DNA of 64,000 nucleotides, from NCBI RefSeq assembly GCF_964340395.1, contig NC_135553.1:11736001-11800000 (forward strand), written 5' to 3'. The translations under genes were made by a program, and so were the position numbers. The stretch is from Glandiceps talaboti (Eukaryota > Hemichordata > Enteropneusta > Spengelidae). Position 1 is the first letter of the stretch; every line of letters starts with the position of its first letter. Below are positions 1-14,800 of this stretch, in pieces. The notes under the pieces were generated by a model that did no database searches, was not told the DNA's origin, and was given only the letters and a program-made list of their open reading frames with translations.

Positions 1-299
1 ATTGTCAGGTTTACAGTTTGTTTGAGCTGAAATGAAATGGTGTTGAAATGTTTTTAATTTATATGTTTAGATGGATATATACAGATATAGACTGGCTAGC
101 TATATTTATCTGATTTTTTTTCACCTACATTCAATAATGGTGATATAGAATTAGAACAGTGGAGGGATGGTACAAAAGGCACACCTTGCTAATGTTCTCC
201 GGAATTTTTGTACAAGAGCAGGTACACAGGACAGTAACAAACATGGGATATACTTGTCAGTTTGAGACCAGGACGTTAACGGGAGGATCTTAGTTCAAA

Positions 300-650
300 T
301 GACTGTTTTGACTCCTTAATATCAATCAGATTTGTATCATTTGCACTGAGGGCACAGACACTGTTATAATGTGAGTCTTTTTCACAACCCTAGGGAGTTA
401 TGACCAAGGTTAGTGTAGGGTGTGGAATGGGGTCAGACTCCCTAGCATAAACCTGATTTGTATCATTTGCAACGAGTGCATGAACACTGTTAAATGTGCC
501 CCCCCCCCCCCTTTGCAAGCTAGGGGGTTAGGTTAGGGTTAAGGGTAGTTTAGGGACAGCGATAGGTTTAGACTCCCTAGTACAATCCTAATTTGTATCA
601 TCTGCAATGACTGGGCACTGTAGTATATGTGTCTCCCTTTCAGCATATCA
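300..650 (+). repeat. Degenerate tandem repeat, about 130 bp x3
   Basis: The phrase GACTCC-TAGxAxAATC-GATTTGTATCATTTGCA recurs near 308, 434 and 569 with diverged spacers, including a poly-C run near 500. It lies in the intron before the first visible PGAP1 exon. Confidence 0.7.
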
Positions 651-785
651 AACCCAGCAAAATCTATCATTATTCTAACTGTGAGGTTGTCCACCAAACA
701 TGGAAGACATGGTAAAAAGATAATCGGTACAAATCATCACTATAGTCTACATTCATGAATATGTATTGGTTGCTTCTTTTTATAG

Positions 786-850
786 AAATATGAAACTGAG
801 GGGTATACCTGTACTCTTTATCCCAGGAAATGCAGGAAGTTATAAACAAG
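786..850 (+). CDS. PGAP1: PGAP1 exon 1 of window: [16 protein letters not shown]
   Basis: Begins after TTTTTATAG and ends before GTAAAA in phase 1. It encodes the beta strand and Gly-Asn-Ala-Gly loop typical of the PGAP1 alpha/beta hydrolase start. The upstream 785 bases are intron. Confidence 0.9.
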
Positions 851-2768
851 GTAAAAATAGCTTTATGAGTAAAGTTCAAATTCTATTATCTGTGAGTTTT
901 GTACTACCCCAGTAATTGAAGTACAACAGAGTGCAAGTAAAACCTGTGTATCGAGAAATGTTTTGTACAAAGAATATACAAGTAAAAATGTGTACACCGA
1001 CTTGTCTGTATGGTACAAGTCTGTATGCTAGAGACATTATACTTGTTACAATACATGAACTTTTCTCAGGGTAAGACCCCCCCCCCCCCCACCCTCCTCC
1101 TCATCTTTGAAATCGTTGGAAACTTAATTTATTAAGTTTACATAACGAAATATATAGTGCACAAAATTTATAGAGTCTGGGTTAGTCGTGTTGTCTGAAA
1201 AGTACATGTCAATTTTTGGGCCACACCAAGTAAGGAGAAGGAGAGAGGATAAAATAAAATCTTGCCTTGACTTCAAGTCTTACACAAAGTATGCATACTA
1301 GTACCATTTCCAATGTGACAGACACTGCAGAATTTGAAATATATATCAAGTCATTAATTTTAAATCTACTTTTTCTTAAGAATATTAATGACATCATATT
1401 TATGTGTACGTGTGTTTCTTACTTTTAGTCAGATCACTGGGGTCCGTAGCACTACGGAAAGCAGAAAAGTCATCCTATCACTTCAACTATTTTGTTGTAA
1501 ACTTAAATGGTGAATTCTCTGGTCTATATGGTGGTATACTTGATGGACAAACAGGTAGGCTGCAATTTTTCACCATTCACAACTAGTTATATATAGGCTG
1601 TAAGATACAGTGTGTAGTGCAGCCCTATCAGCCACCATTCAGCTCTGGGGGCATGTGCTGCGCATCTTCCAGTGTACACATGTCTTGGTGTGTTTACAAA
1701 CAAGAGCTTGACACTATCTAAAATTCAATTATTTCATGTTTTTTCAAGTGAATTTCAAGTGTCATCTCAGTGTGGAACTTTGTTTGATCTGTTCTTTCTT
1801 TTAACATAGAAATTAGAATGTCCCTTGTCAGTAAAGTGTTTAAACTTTTACTGTTACTTTGTTCAAGAAAACTCCAACCTATTCTCAGTTAAATTCGCTA
1901 AAAAATCAGGGGTCACCGTACATTTTTTTGAAATAGAGGTCAAAATGATATCAAAATCTTGTCATTTTAGAATCCAATATGGCTGCCAAATACAATTTAA
2001 CTTGATGGCAGAATAAACAATTGTTAATCCTCCTCTCAACTTATACATAGTTGCGTACAAACAAATACCCCCTAGGTAGAAACAGGATTCATTTCCTTGA
2101 AAACAAGACAGTGAACCCACAGATTTCTTTTAATTTTTAGTATTTCAAAAGGGCCTGGAACAAGCTTTCCGTATGGCAAAGTTGGAAGAGAATTTGATTT
2201 TTAGGGAAATGAGTCCATGAGAGACATTCTACATTGTATGAACCAGGTCTACTGAACTCAGAAATGTGAAGGACAGTTTTATTGTCGTCGTTGTTGTGAA
2301 TTGCAAGTCAATTATGGAACCGAGTATGTGAAGTGTTTGTCTATACTTTGTTCTGTCAACAGAATATGTACATCACTGTTTGAAGCATATCTTAACCCTG
2401 TACAAACTGTCTAAAACTCCTCCCAAGTCTGTTGTACTGGTTGGGCATTCTATGGTAAGTTGGAACAAATCTGTTATCAATCAATATATTGATGTTTTCT
2501 TCTTTCTCAACTGAGCTTTCAGTGTTCCAGTAATAATGATTGTAATATACCATTGGTCTTCACAATGTATTGCATGTTGCATCCACATAGACATACACAC
2601 CCACACATGCACATTCACATACACACAGATACACGATTGAGACTCATGATGCATGTGATGTAGACATATGTGTGCTCACACATGCACACACATACACAGA
2701 CTTACGGATGCACTTATAGATGTGTAGAGACACAGCATACATACAGACATGCATATACACACATGACA

Positions 2769-2820
<52 letters not shown>

Positions 2821-5800
2821 GTATTACACACAGACATGCACACAGATACATATGACATACAATCCATCGTATACACAATGTTATACAATGTTTAAGATTT
2901 CAATCGTCTATCTGCCTCATAACTAGTAATATCGTATATTTTGTCATTTCCAAGGGTGGAATCATTGCCCGTGCTCTCTTCACCCTTCCTGACTTCAATC
3001 CAGCATTGGTACACACAATCGTTACCCAGGCAACTCCTCATATGGCACCAGTCATTGAGATGGATATACACTTAGCCCAGTTCTATAACAAAGTCAACCA
3101 GGTATGTGATAATTATATTATAGTGTTATGGCTTGGTGTAAAACAGTATTCACAAAACTAATGCAGTAGTGGTGACAATAATTTGCACTAGTTAACAAAT
3201 AGATGTGAAAATAAATTACTCAAGTTGATTTGTGCTTTTATGTGAAAGAGATGCTCTTGTGCTTTCATCAATTTATAGCCTAAAGTCCATGGTTTCCTCT
3301 TGGAAACAAGAGAAATATCCTGGAATAAGAACATGATCCAGGCTAACAATATCATTATAGCATTTACAGACACAATTTGACAGCTAATATTATAGTATAT
3401 TTCGATACAGTTCTAGCTTTTAGTCCCATACTGCAAAAGTATCCTGCAGTTGTATTGAACGGATGACAGGTATATATATGTGTCAATGAATGTCTGCAAA
3501 AGAAATGACTGGAAACAATTTTCCAATAGTCCTCAACCCCTCCCTCTTTCAAAAATATGGACAAAATATAACAACCTATATAGGGCAGATGACATGTGAG
3601 TGCATGTGTGTGTGTCTATGAATGGCTGCCAAAACATTGGGTGGAAGCAATTCCTAACACCCCATACCCACCCCTATCTAAAACAAGATATGGTCATAAT
3701 AATACCACTTATGAATCTTTTCTCTGTCTGTTGTGTAGTTTTGGATAGAGAATCAGAATACTTCAGCTCTACAAGACGTAACTGTGTTAACTGTAGGAGG
3801 TGGTGAAAGAGACTTCCAGGTGCGAGCTGGTTTGACATCAACTCGTGATGTAGTTGCTGGCGATAGGAGTATCAGTGCTGTGGTAAGAATTGATTTTATT
3901 GGACCATCATACTTCTTGCAGTTCCTTGCATTTGATTTAGCAATTGATTTTTATTTCAATGATATGTCAATTCATTCTTTGTACAGATAACGACTCTATG
4001 TGTGATGATAATATTTCTAGCCTTACTTCCATCCAGGCACAAGCAATTTCTCGTAGCTCCAACAATATTCCCTGAAGAAGGCTATCCATGTATGGCTGAA
4101 ATGTCAGAAAGTAAAGCTATTGTAAACCAAGGACAAACGAACTTGTTTTCCTTTCAAACCCTTTACAGTTATTTTCAAGTCCATGTGTCCTCTTTGATAC
4201 ATCAATATTGTAGTTGGACTGATGGTAGCTTTCACCACAGATCCAAATATTTCTATATCTAGTCTAGTATATCAAGTCTCCAACTACCATACAGTGGCAA
4301 TCAAAGTATCGGCCTCTTAAGACAGACACAAATGAAAACTAATGTTAAATGTGTTAGATTACACAAGTGGGTGATAGCAATTCCTCTGTTATGTGGACAT
4401 AATCACCCTGTGATCAAGATAGTATAAACACTGGAAGTCCTCAAAAATATACACTGCAAGATCATGGAAGTCATCAGAAATGATACCCTTCTATGAGTAC
4501 TATTAAAGCCAAGCCCACTCATAGCTTATATCAGTATATCAGAACATCAATTGCCGCTGTTGTACATATCGTAAAAGAGGTGATACTTTTACATCCAGTA
4601 AATGTCAATTTGTTGTTTGCAGACCAGTGGAATACCCAAGGTATGGGTATCAACAGACCACCAGTGTGTTGTATGGTAAGTGTTATTATGACATCCACAA
4701 GTCAGTCTGTTATCTTGAAATCTCTAGCATTTAACCATCCTACTAGAAAGACGTCATCTCAAGATGTTTACACCAGTAGCTGTGTCCAGATACAAATCAA
4801 GTTCTCAATTGCATTCAGTGTTTGATAACTAAAGGCTTTATTTGTATCAATGTCTTTCTACAAGAATGGACTCTGGGTTCATAGTATAAAATGAAAATTT
4901 CTACTCATAGAGCTAAAACATTTCTTGGAAGAGAATCCCAAATTTCCGTTGATGTCTTGTCAGTATCATTAGGGATGTACTACTCATAGTTTCTTTCTGT
5001 TTCTGGGTATGTGTTGTCTTTATCACTGTAGAGTGTCTAGTTTTTCAGCAAATTCACTAGTTCTTCTGGAAAGTGTTCACACAGTTAAAACATCCAAATG
5101 ATACATGTAATGATTTTAAATATTGTGAATGGTTATAAATTGTCTAGGATTAATTTGATTTTGATCGACTTTGATATAGGTGTAGACAACTGGTGTTGGC
5201 AACCAAGAGAGCCATGTATGACATCATTGACCCTAATACAAGACAGGTTTGTCTCATCATTTAATTCTCATTTCCAAGAACAGAATATTGTTTCAATGTT
5301 TCTTATCATAATTACTGATAAGTATCATTATTATTGACTTTAGTTAGACTCACTAAACTGTTGAGACGGAGGTTCTTCTTACATAGTTTGGAGACAGGTG
5401 AAATAATACAATATTTACATTAAAAAACAAAAAATAGAATAGATGCTAATTATACAGCAACAAAGATAAAAACAGTGTCACAGGGAGAAAAATCTCCTGA
5501 AACAGATTGTCCTGTCAGTCTTTCATGGAAAAAAAAGTTTTGAAAAAAGTGATGAAAAGGGGGAGTTGATTACCTGTGAGGGGTTGAATGAATATATTGC
5601 TGTCATTTGTCTGACAAGCTGTCTTAGTCAATATACCAGTGTGTGTGTGTCTTTGTGCTGTACCACTCTGTGTCTGCAGTGCTTAGTGCACAATACCAGT
5701 ATATGTATAACACTGTAGGCCCCTGTGTCTGTGTAGTCAACATACCAGTGTGTGTGTCTTTGTGCTGTACCATTCTGTGTCTGCAGTGTGTAGTGAACAA

Positions 5801-8800
5801 TACCAGTACATGTATAGAGCTGTAGGTCCCTGTGTCTGTGTAGTCAACATACCAGTGTGTGTGTCTTTGTGCTGTACCATTCTGTGTCTGCAGTGTGTAG
5901 TGAACAATACCAGTACATGTATAGAGCTGTAGGCCCCTGTGTCTGTGTAGTCATCAGACCAGTGTGTGTGTCTTTGTGCTGTACCACTCTGTTTGTGTAG
6001 TCAACAATAACTATATGTCTCGTACCCCATTGTCTCCAGACAAATTTTACTTCTTTGGAAGCCATGCTACATATTACAGAACAGTTTTGTTTCCTTTCAT
6101 CTACGTGTATACTGTAGAGTCTCATTAGGATGAAATTCTGGGCTACAAAATTTCTGACTTGCTTTATACCCATCTAGCCATGAACTTTGACCTCAATTTA
6201 ACTAGCCATGAACTTTGACCTCCATACTAGTGGAGGCACCAGTCAGTGTGTAAACATGATACATTTGACATGAAAATACAGGCATTGTGGTATTTCGTTT
6301 ACTTTGTGTACAAGTTAAAACACAAATCTGCACCCAGTAATTTCTCTTTTTGGAATGACATTGCCATGGTAACTGAGTAGTCATATCCTTTTCTGTAGGT
6401 TAGTACTGATGCTAAGTCATATTTCAGAGTAATATTACCATGGTAACTGATTATCCATGTTATATTTTGTAGGTTAGTACTAATGTTAAATTATACTTCA
6501 GAATGTTTCCATGGTATCTGATTACTGTGTTATATTTTTTAGGTTAGTACTGATGCCGACTTCAAGATGCAAGTATTTGGTCATCACTTTGGGTCTCACA
6601 GTGGTGCTAAGAAACCACCTACTGGTGACAAAGGAGAGAAAAAATTTATAGGTATGTGATAGAATGTCATGTGATGGCAAAATGAAAGATGGATTTGGTA
6701 AAGGTTTGTATCTAAACTCTTCATAATATCACATGTATTATCGATGATAATGGTCCTTGTTTGTTATTGCGACACATTACAAATGATGGGTCAGGTGGTC
6801 GGTTGGAACAGAAAGAAAGAGAAAACATAATATGTAAGTAAGTGACAATTTCACATAACTTCGTTCATGTAGGGAGGGAGGGGGTCTGGCAGCAATGTGT
6901 TTGCTGAACTTCACTGTCACTCTTGTAACCAAATTTAGAAAAGTTTCATGCCTTTCATAATAAAAGGTTCTGTATGTACTACTGAGATGATAAGTTGATT
7001 CAAATTTACTTCTAATATGATATACAGTGGTGGGTTTCGGGTAGTATTTTAATGTTTTTATCATGTTTCTATATTGTATCGATGATAGGGGAAGGGCCAA
7101 TACAATTTTCACCATGGTTTACATCATATATAAACGTATTGTACTTGTGAACATTCGTTTAGGGGAGGAAGTTTGGCCTAAAATGAGTGAAGTTTGTTAT
7201 TGAGCTTGTGTGACATTGTGCGATTGTCCTTAACTATTAAAGTGTATGTATATATGTTGGTGATACTTTCATTTCATAATCATATTTTCAACATTCTCAA
7301 TAACATAGAAATGACAATTACAGTCAGAAGGAAACTATGAACAATTTGAATTATTAAAGGTTCTGAATTCCAACAGTAAAGTAATTTTAAAACCATAGGT
7401 CCCCCTAAAATATTCCACCATTGTAACTCCACTGATGTTGCAACATTTGTAAAAAGAAAGTAATAATGTCATCAGCTTGGCTATTTACGCAGAAATTTTG
7501 CAAATGTAATGAGGATGACTACCGTGTTGTATTACACCAAGTTGTGTTTAAAATGAATACTAAAATGTGATTCTTTTGTGATACTTTGTGTGTCTACAGG
7601 AAATAAATGGGTACTTGTAAGTGACAGCCAATGGAACAAGCCACCAGAAGAGCTGAAACCATCGGCAACAATCAACTACATGCTTCCCTTGACAACACAT
7701 AGAAAAACCTTTGATAGCGTCGTCATAGTTACCAATATGGTTGATGAGAGCTGGATATCGACCTGTACAAACGTCAGTGAAACAAAGTGTGTTAGTGGTA
7801 GTGATATTTCTAACAAAGCTGAGTTAATTCCACCATTGTATACCAACTATAAAGTACTTCATCTCAGTCTAACTGATTTACAGGATGGTGTGTCACACTT
7901 GGTTATTACTACACCAAAACTACAAAGGGTTAGTGTTGCAGTGTTTTGCATTCTCTCTACCCCTCTCAATAGACCTGTTGCCAGTTCCAAGATGCATCGT
8001 GCATCTCCCCATACAACGCCATGCATTCTGTATGTACTAGAGGTTTACATACTACTTAGGGGGATGGTTGTCACCTGACTGTACACTGAGTTTATCAGTT
8101 GTTGATGTTGGTCTTTGTTCTATAAAATCACCGACAATTAAAGAGGTCAACATGTCTTTCCATCATTTCACAATGAAAATATTATTTCAAATGTAAAATA
8201 GATAAAATAAACTGAAAGGTAACAACTGTAAAGTACTCCTGGCGTTACCATAGAAGGGTGTGTGAAAACAAATTGATATGCATACATAAGGAGAATGCTT
8301 TCAGGATGATGAACAAGTTGAGGCAATCTTTCTTATGCTACAAATTTACTAGCAATTGAAACAACATTAATCATTTTTGTCATTTAGGGATATTAATGTT
8401 ATAAACTCTTTTAAAAAAAGACTGTACTTACATGGGTTTTTTTTTGTTCATTTCTTAAAGTCTGATGTAAAGGTAGAGTTCTACAACAGTAGTGAAAGAC
8501 TTCAACTTTATGAAGCAAGAAGTGTCTTCATGGCTGGTAAGTAAAATGTGTAAACTCAGCTTGTACCTCAAGATAGAGACTAGAAACATTAGGGTTAGGG
8601 ATTTTAATATCAGGGCTATGTTGATGAAATAATTTGTAGAGCCATTTATTTGATACAAAATGTCACATGAAAAGCAAAGTTCAGCATTCCTCGATCTTCA
8701 GGTGTTCCTTAGTCCTCTCTCCCTACCAATTTACAAACTGGCTGTATTCTCTCCTAACCTATTTTGACAAACTTTACTTTTTTATATTTGCAGCCATGAC

Positions 8801-11800
8801 AGACACTGTCATTACAAAGACACAACCTGGTCAAGTCCTGGTGAACATTGGTGTAAAAGGATTTGACTTGGTACATCAAGCACATACAGCCATTCTGACT
8901 CCACTGGAATGTGAAGATGGTCTTAACCCAAGTACGTTTTTTTTTTACCTCACTTTAGGGAGAGGTTATTGCCATGCTGTCTGTCAGTCCATCTGTATGT
9001 CTGTGTCATCACTTTCTCAAAATGGTTGGCTTAATTCAGACAAAAATTTGGTACATACATGCTGTGGGTTAATGGCCAGAACTTATTTGTTCTGGGTGAG
9101 ATCATATGTGTATGGAAAGTAGCACTTTTAGTATAAACAGTGTTTGGTCAGCTTTCCACAGAATTTTAAGATCAAGAGTAAAAGTTCAAAGGTCATCTTG
9201 TACATATGTGTGGATGACATACTTTTTGTTTGTTGACCAACAGGATGCAGTCACTTTGAAAGCTCTTACTCATCCCAAGTTCTAGTGACCTCGTTCATTT
9301 AGCTTATTTGATCTGTGTTCACTTGGTGAAAAATCTTCTGTAAATTATGTAAATTTCTAGTCAGAAACAGAGTTTTTGTTGTAGTGTTTCTCATTATTTG
9401 TTAGGCTTTCAAAGTGTGGGACCCCTGAGACACACATGTGAATTGGGTGGTTGCTGGTTTGAATGGATATTGTAGTATATGTACACTTTATACATATATG
9501 TTTGGTTGATAAACTTTCTCATTTCTTCACCTTACAGAAATGAATACAACTATACGTATGCATGTCCCATGGTACAAGGATAACATCTATTCTGTTGATA
9601 AGGCAACAGAAGTAAACATTCTATCACTACGGTTACAACTAAACAAACCAGCTGATGAGGAAAGACTAGTTGAATTACAAGTTTATTTAAATCCGCAGTG
9701 TCAATACAAAGTGGAAATGAAGTCCAGCTTTAAGGGCTGCCTGGGACAGGTAAGCAAATCTCACTTCTTTGTGCTGTTGTTACATCTCAGGGCTGTATGG
9801 GACAGGTAAGCAAAGCTTACTTCTTTGTGCTGTTGTTACATCTCAGGGCTGTATGGGGGCAGGTAAGCAAATCTTATTGCTTTGTGCCATTAATCTGAGG
9901 GCTGTACGAGACAGCTAGGGCAATCCTTACAGCCCCGTCTTCTAGTTTCCAGGCCTGTATGGGACAGGTAAGCCAATCCTTTCAGCCCTGTCTTCTAGTT
10001 TCCAGGGCTGTATGGGACAAGTAAGCCAATCCTTCTAGCTTTACCATACATCCGTTCTTTGATTCAATTATTGTGTTTTATTATAGTAACAGAAAATTGA
10101 AGTTGGAAAATATTTCTGATATTATCAATTGTAATTTAGAGACATTAGTTGATTATTTGATATTTTAGAGAAATAGAGATACAATGAAATTCTGTATTAT
10201 TTTTACTGATTACTGAAGTGAAGCTTGTGAATACATAAATATATGATTCTTCATTCAGTCAGAAACTCAAAACCCAAGGGTTTTATAAAATGTCATGAGT
10301 ACGATATTAAAGATGTCTTAGGTCCCTCAACCAAGAAAAAATATTAAGAAATAATACCTTATCATAATATATTTATTCGTATTTATTTTATTTATCAACA
10401 GATGATACGATTTTACAGTCTCCTACTTCCATCGTTCATCATCAATAACATAATAATGGTTCTACTCAGACAGTTACAGTTGATTTCCCAAAACGGTAAA
10501 TTCAAAATTTTTCAATTTTGTAGTCTAGTATGAATCCATAGTGCAGAGATTTGGTGTTCACATTCATATTGTTATTTCCATTGCCAAGACCAGCGTTTCC
10601 ATTATCACAAACCAAATGGCAAATAAACCATCTGTTTGGTAAATTGTTCTTTAAAAATCTACCAGTTGTCTTGTCAGACTGGCAACACTATATGTTAGGT
10701 TTCCCCGTTATGTTACCCATGGGACAAGATGGTCATTTCTTGTACAGCATACATAATACGGTGGCATACAGAGTCCCACTATTGAAATGCACATCATTTT
10801 GTGTCGACCATCAGACTACCAACAACAAGACATAACATTAGTAATCCATTACATATTGACAGGCACTTGTAATTGGCTATTTCATTCAAACGGTTATTCA
10901 GTCATCTTGGCCCATCATGTAATACAATCACACTGAATAAAGTATGTCATCTCTGTGCTAAGTTTGATAGAAATCTGCCATTGCATGTCAGAGATATGGC
11001 TATGTACAGATGGACACATGGACCGAACCTATTGTAATAGCCAACCTCAGGCACCATCCTATACTATATTCTGTCTGGTTGTGTTACACCAGTGGGCCAA
11101 GATAATGACATATTAAAGTCATGTGCAGACATGCTAGTGTTATTCGTTAATGTCAGATTATATTTTAAGAATAAAATATTGTAATTAGAGCACTGTCTAT
11201 GTAAGAACACTTCCCAGAGATTGCTTTGCATGTTAGCGTGATGTTAGAGTGTCTTTCATCTTAATTACTGGCTAGGTTATTACAGTAAGAAGTCAAATAC
11301 ATGTATAATAGTATAGTTCTTTTTTATACATCCATCACAGAGTACTGCCATTCATTCACCTATGTACAATCTGACTACAATAAACCATTCAAAGTTGTAC
11401 CACCAGTATTGCTATTAAAGACATTACTTGGGTAAGTTTAGTTATCATGTATTTATTCCAAAGTCTTTCCTTCATAAATGTAGCAAGTGAAAATGCATGA
11501 GAACAGATATGTCCATATGTTACTTCCAACTAAGTTCAGATTGATGTTAGCTCCATGATAAACCAATGCATTTTATTTCATTTTAACATCCATGTTCTTA
11601 TTAAATAGTGAATGCACACGATATCCTTTCCCTTTAAATTCAGATATTACTCAAGTAAATAACTTGAATTATGTAATTTTATTTCAGGGTGGCATACTTC
11701 GGTAACCTTTGGAAGACCCTTCAACTGCCACCTTTGGATACAGAAGTTCTACAAAACCAGTATATAGGATTTGGTCCATTAGCCTTGATTATGTTTCTAT

Positions 11801-14800
11801 TTGGTTATGCCTTGACAGCACTCATATCATCAGCTTTGACAGGATTTGTAAAGTTTATAGGCACCATCATTCTATATGGAATCAGGTACGTTATCATGCA
11901 GGTCAAAAGTGGAGATTATCACATACTAGTAGCACTTCCAATGTAACTCAGTAGAGAGAGTGCATATCATACCCATGCGATAATTTTCTGTATCATGCCT
12001 AAATATGGCAAGTGGTGCATTCGTCGATATCTGTTCACTCAGTGATTTGGCTTTGATTTTTTTCTCATTTGCACGTAAAATAATGTTTTACTATCATTTT
12101 CTGTGGTCATGTGATTCAAATGATGCTTCCGTGCCACAACCTCTATAGTATGGCTTATATAATAGTATGACTTATTAGCTCCTATACTTGGACATTTCCA
12201 CCATACAATGTCTGTCTGCAAAACCCATATCTTGGCCATAAATTTTATTAGTGGGTACAAATCATGATTCTCAGTACATAATAGAGTATACCTCATTTTA
12301 GAGGATCGAAGTCTAGAACAAGAGATGGTGGACTTCTTGTTACATGTACCTGTAGTATTTATATATAGTGCATGGAGTGGAACTTGAAGTCATGATGTCA
12401 ACCAAGTAGTCAAATGCCATTATTTTCAACCACAACAAAAATCCTTCATGCAGACATGCGTACCAGACGACCTCTGACCTTTCAGACATTTAAGTGTGTA
12501 ACAATAACTAACATTGTCATTTTATTCCACAGACCAAGAATAGATATTAAGTCTGAAGAAGAAACTCCTGGTGGTGGTGGTGGTGGTGGTGGGGCTCCAT
12601 GGGTTTTGTATTTCGCCATCGGTGTACTTATATCCACAGCTTTGAGATTATGTGGTACAATATCACTAGTTGTAGGATTTGTCTTGTACTTCTTCAAGGT
12701 AAGGAAATAGTTATATGATGCAATAATGGTCATCGATTTTGTTTCTACTTCATTTAAGGTAACATGTAGGTCCTAGTAGTATGTGCTACAATATTATTCA
12801 TCATAGGTCCTACTTCAACAAGGTGATGTACAAATACAGTCAAATTTTTTTATAGCGTATAGAAAAGTTTATGGCGTTTGTGAGTTCAGCATTGTAAACT
12901 GCATTGTACCACAAGACATCTTTACTATTCTCTGTCATTGTTCTGTAGGTCGCTTGGCAGTACGCAGTTACGGTTCAGACCAAGAACTGCCTTAACATGG
13001 TATGTACACAATATATTGTCCTTCATTGATGATAAACAGAATGCTTTAATTCAATTTACAATCTTGATGAACAATTGCAAGATATTTATAGCACAGATAC
13101 ATATAAATATGTTATCTATGTTATATTTTTTGTTTGTGGGTGCTCAGTCATTTTCAGTCATTTGCATATAATTTGCATATGTGTATCATAATCAAACTCA
13201 ATGCTTTTGTTCTGCTGAAAATCTCAAGCAAATTATGCTACATCATATACTGTAGCACACATAATATATGTTGGCAATACTTTGTCAAATTATGCTTAAT
13301 AAGATATAATATATATGGTATATGTGATGTGTGTGTGTGTGTGTGTGTGTGTGTATAAAATAAAAATAACAATCACCCAATTTCTTGGTCAACGCCATGA
13401 CTTCTGCTCCATAGTCTTCATATGCATAACTGTTGGCAAACATGAGAATAAATCGACCTTCTTGTTCTATTTTGACCCTCTAGTATGAGGTAAAATGCTA
13501 TTGCAGTTACCGAGAATAGTGCAATGTTAAATGCAAAGTAAGCAACATTGTACAGATACCTTAACAGTGTATGTATGATTACATTATTCAGGACTCTCAC
13601 ATTTAACTTAGTCAGATGTAGCCGAGTGAACTGTTTCAGCTACAACTTTCTATTGGTTTCTATTGGTCTATCTGACAGACCTACTGCCTTGTGAATTTGG
13701 TTGTCTGGAAACAATATTAAGTGGTCTATGTGCTATGGACTACTATTAATTGCAAGCCCTGTCATTTCATGCAGCGCTATTAATCTGTCATTTCATGCTA
13801 TGTCGTTGTTTTACTTTCATCTCCATGGTAGCAGCCCAAAGAGACTGAAGACAATGATAGTAAACCAGCTGATAATTCACCATTACAGATACCTGAAGTA
13901 CTCCTAAGAGAACAGAATTCTTTCCATTATCACTTTTCACTCCTCTATCTGTGGGCTGCATTGTTAACTCTTAATATGCCAGCCCTTGTAGTTTGGGTGA
14001 AGAATTTGGAGTAAGTACCGATATCTAATGTGGCTATCATATTATTTATAAATATATTTGTGAAGTCATGATGGCTGGATGGTTAGAGGGACTGACTAGG
14101 CCTCACTACTGTCACTCGTTTCTGAATGGATAAAGTCCTTAGGCAAGATTTGAACCATGACTGTGCTTCAGTCAACCCAGCTGTATAATTGGGGACCTGG
14201 TAGGATGTAGATTGCAATGGAAATTCCTTAATCCTCTGTGCTGATAGAGGCTACAATGTATTGTATGCTGTCCAGGGAGTTGAGGAAGTATTATGGTTTG
14301 TTATAGGGCTATGCAAGGGATAGAATAGTTATACACTTTGAGCACAGTGTTGGAAAGTAGTTATATGAAATCTAACATTTTTGTTTCTTTTCCATGTACA
14401 TAGAAAATAGTATGTTGCAAGAAATTATACAGAAAATAAATCAGTCATTATGATCTTACAATCTCTACTTTGAAGTTTTACATGTTATAGAAAAAAGAGG
14501 GCAATTATGAGTTACAACAATACCCCTTTGCCCACTCTCCCGTGTGAACAGCTGTACTGTGTAGAATTTCAAGCCCTGATATTAACTGACATAAGTTTTA
14601 ATATATTGTGTTACAGATATTCTGTTAGTCTCAATCCTGATCCATCCATACATGTTACTATCATAGCCTGTGTATCACTGATGGTACTACTAGACCCAAG
14701 ACATACTTTGCCTGTCAGACGGTAAGTCTTCTAATTCATCCATACATGTTACTATCATAGCCTGTGTATCACTGATGTTTATGATCATTGTTCAATGACT

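Noticed and set aside
1-785. Search for the preceding PGAP1 exon
   Set aside because: No stretch resembling the N-terminal YEYP / tyrosine-rich region was found; it must lie upstream of the window.
6399-6542. Two extra exon 8 candidates upstream of the real one
   Set aside because: The first meets TAA and the second TAG in the required frame before any donor, so they cannot be coding exons.
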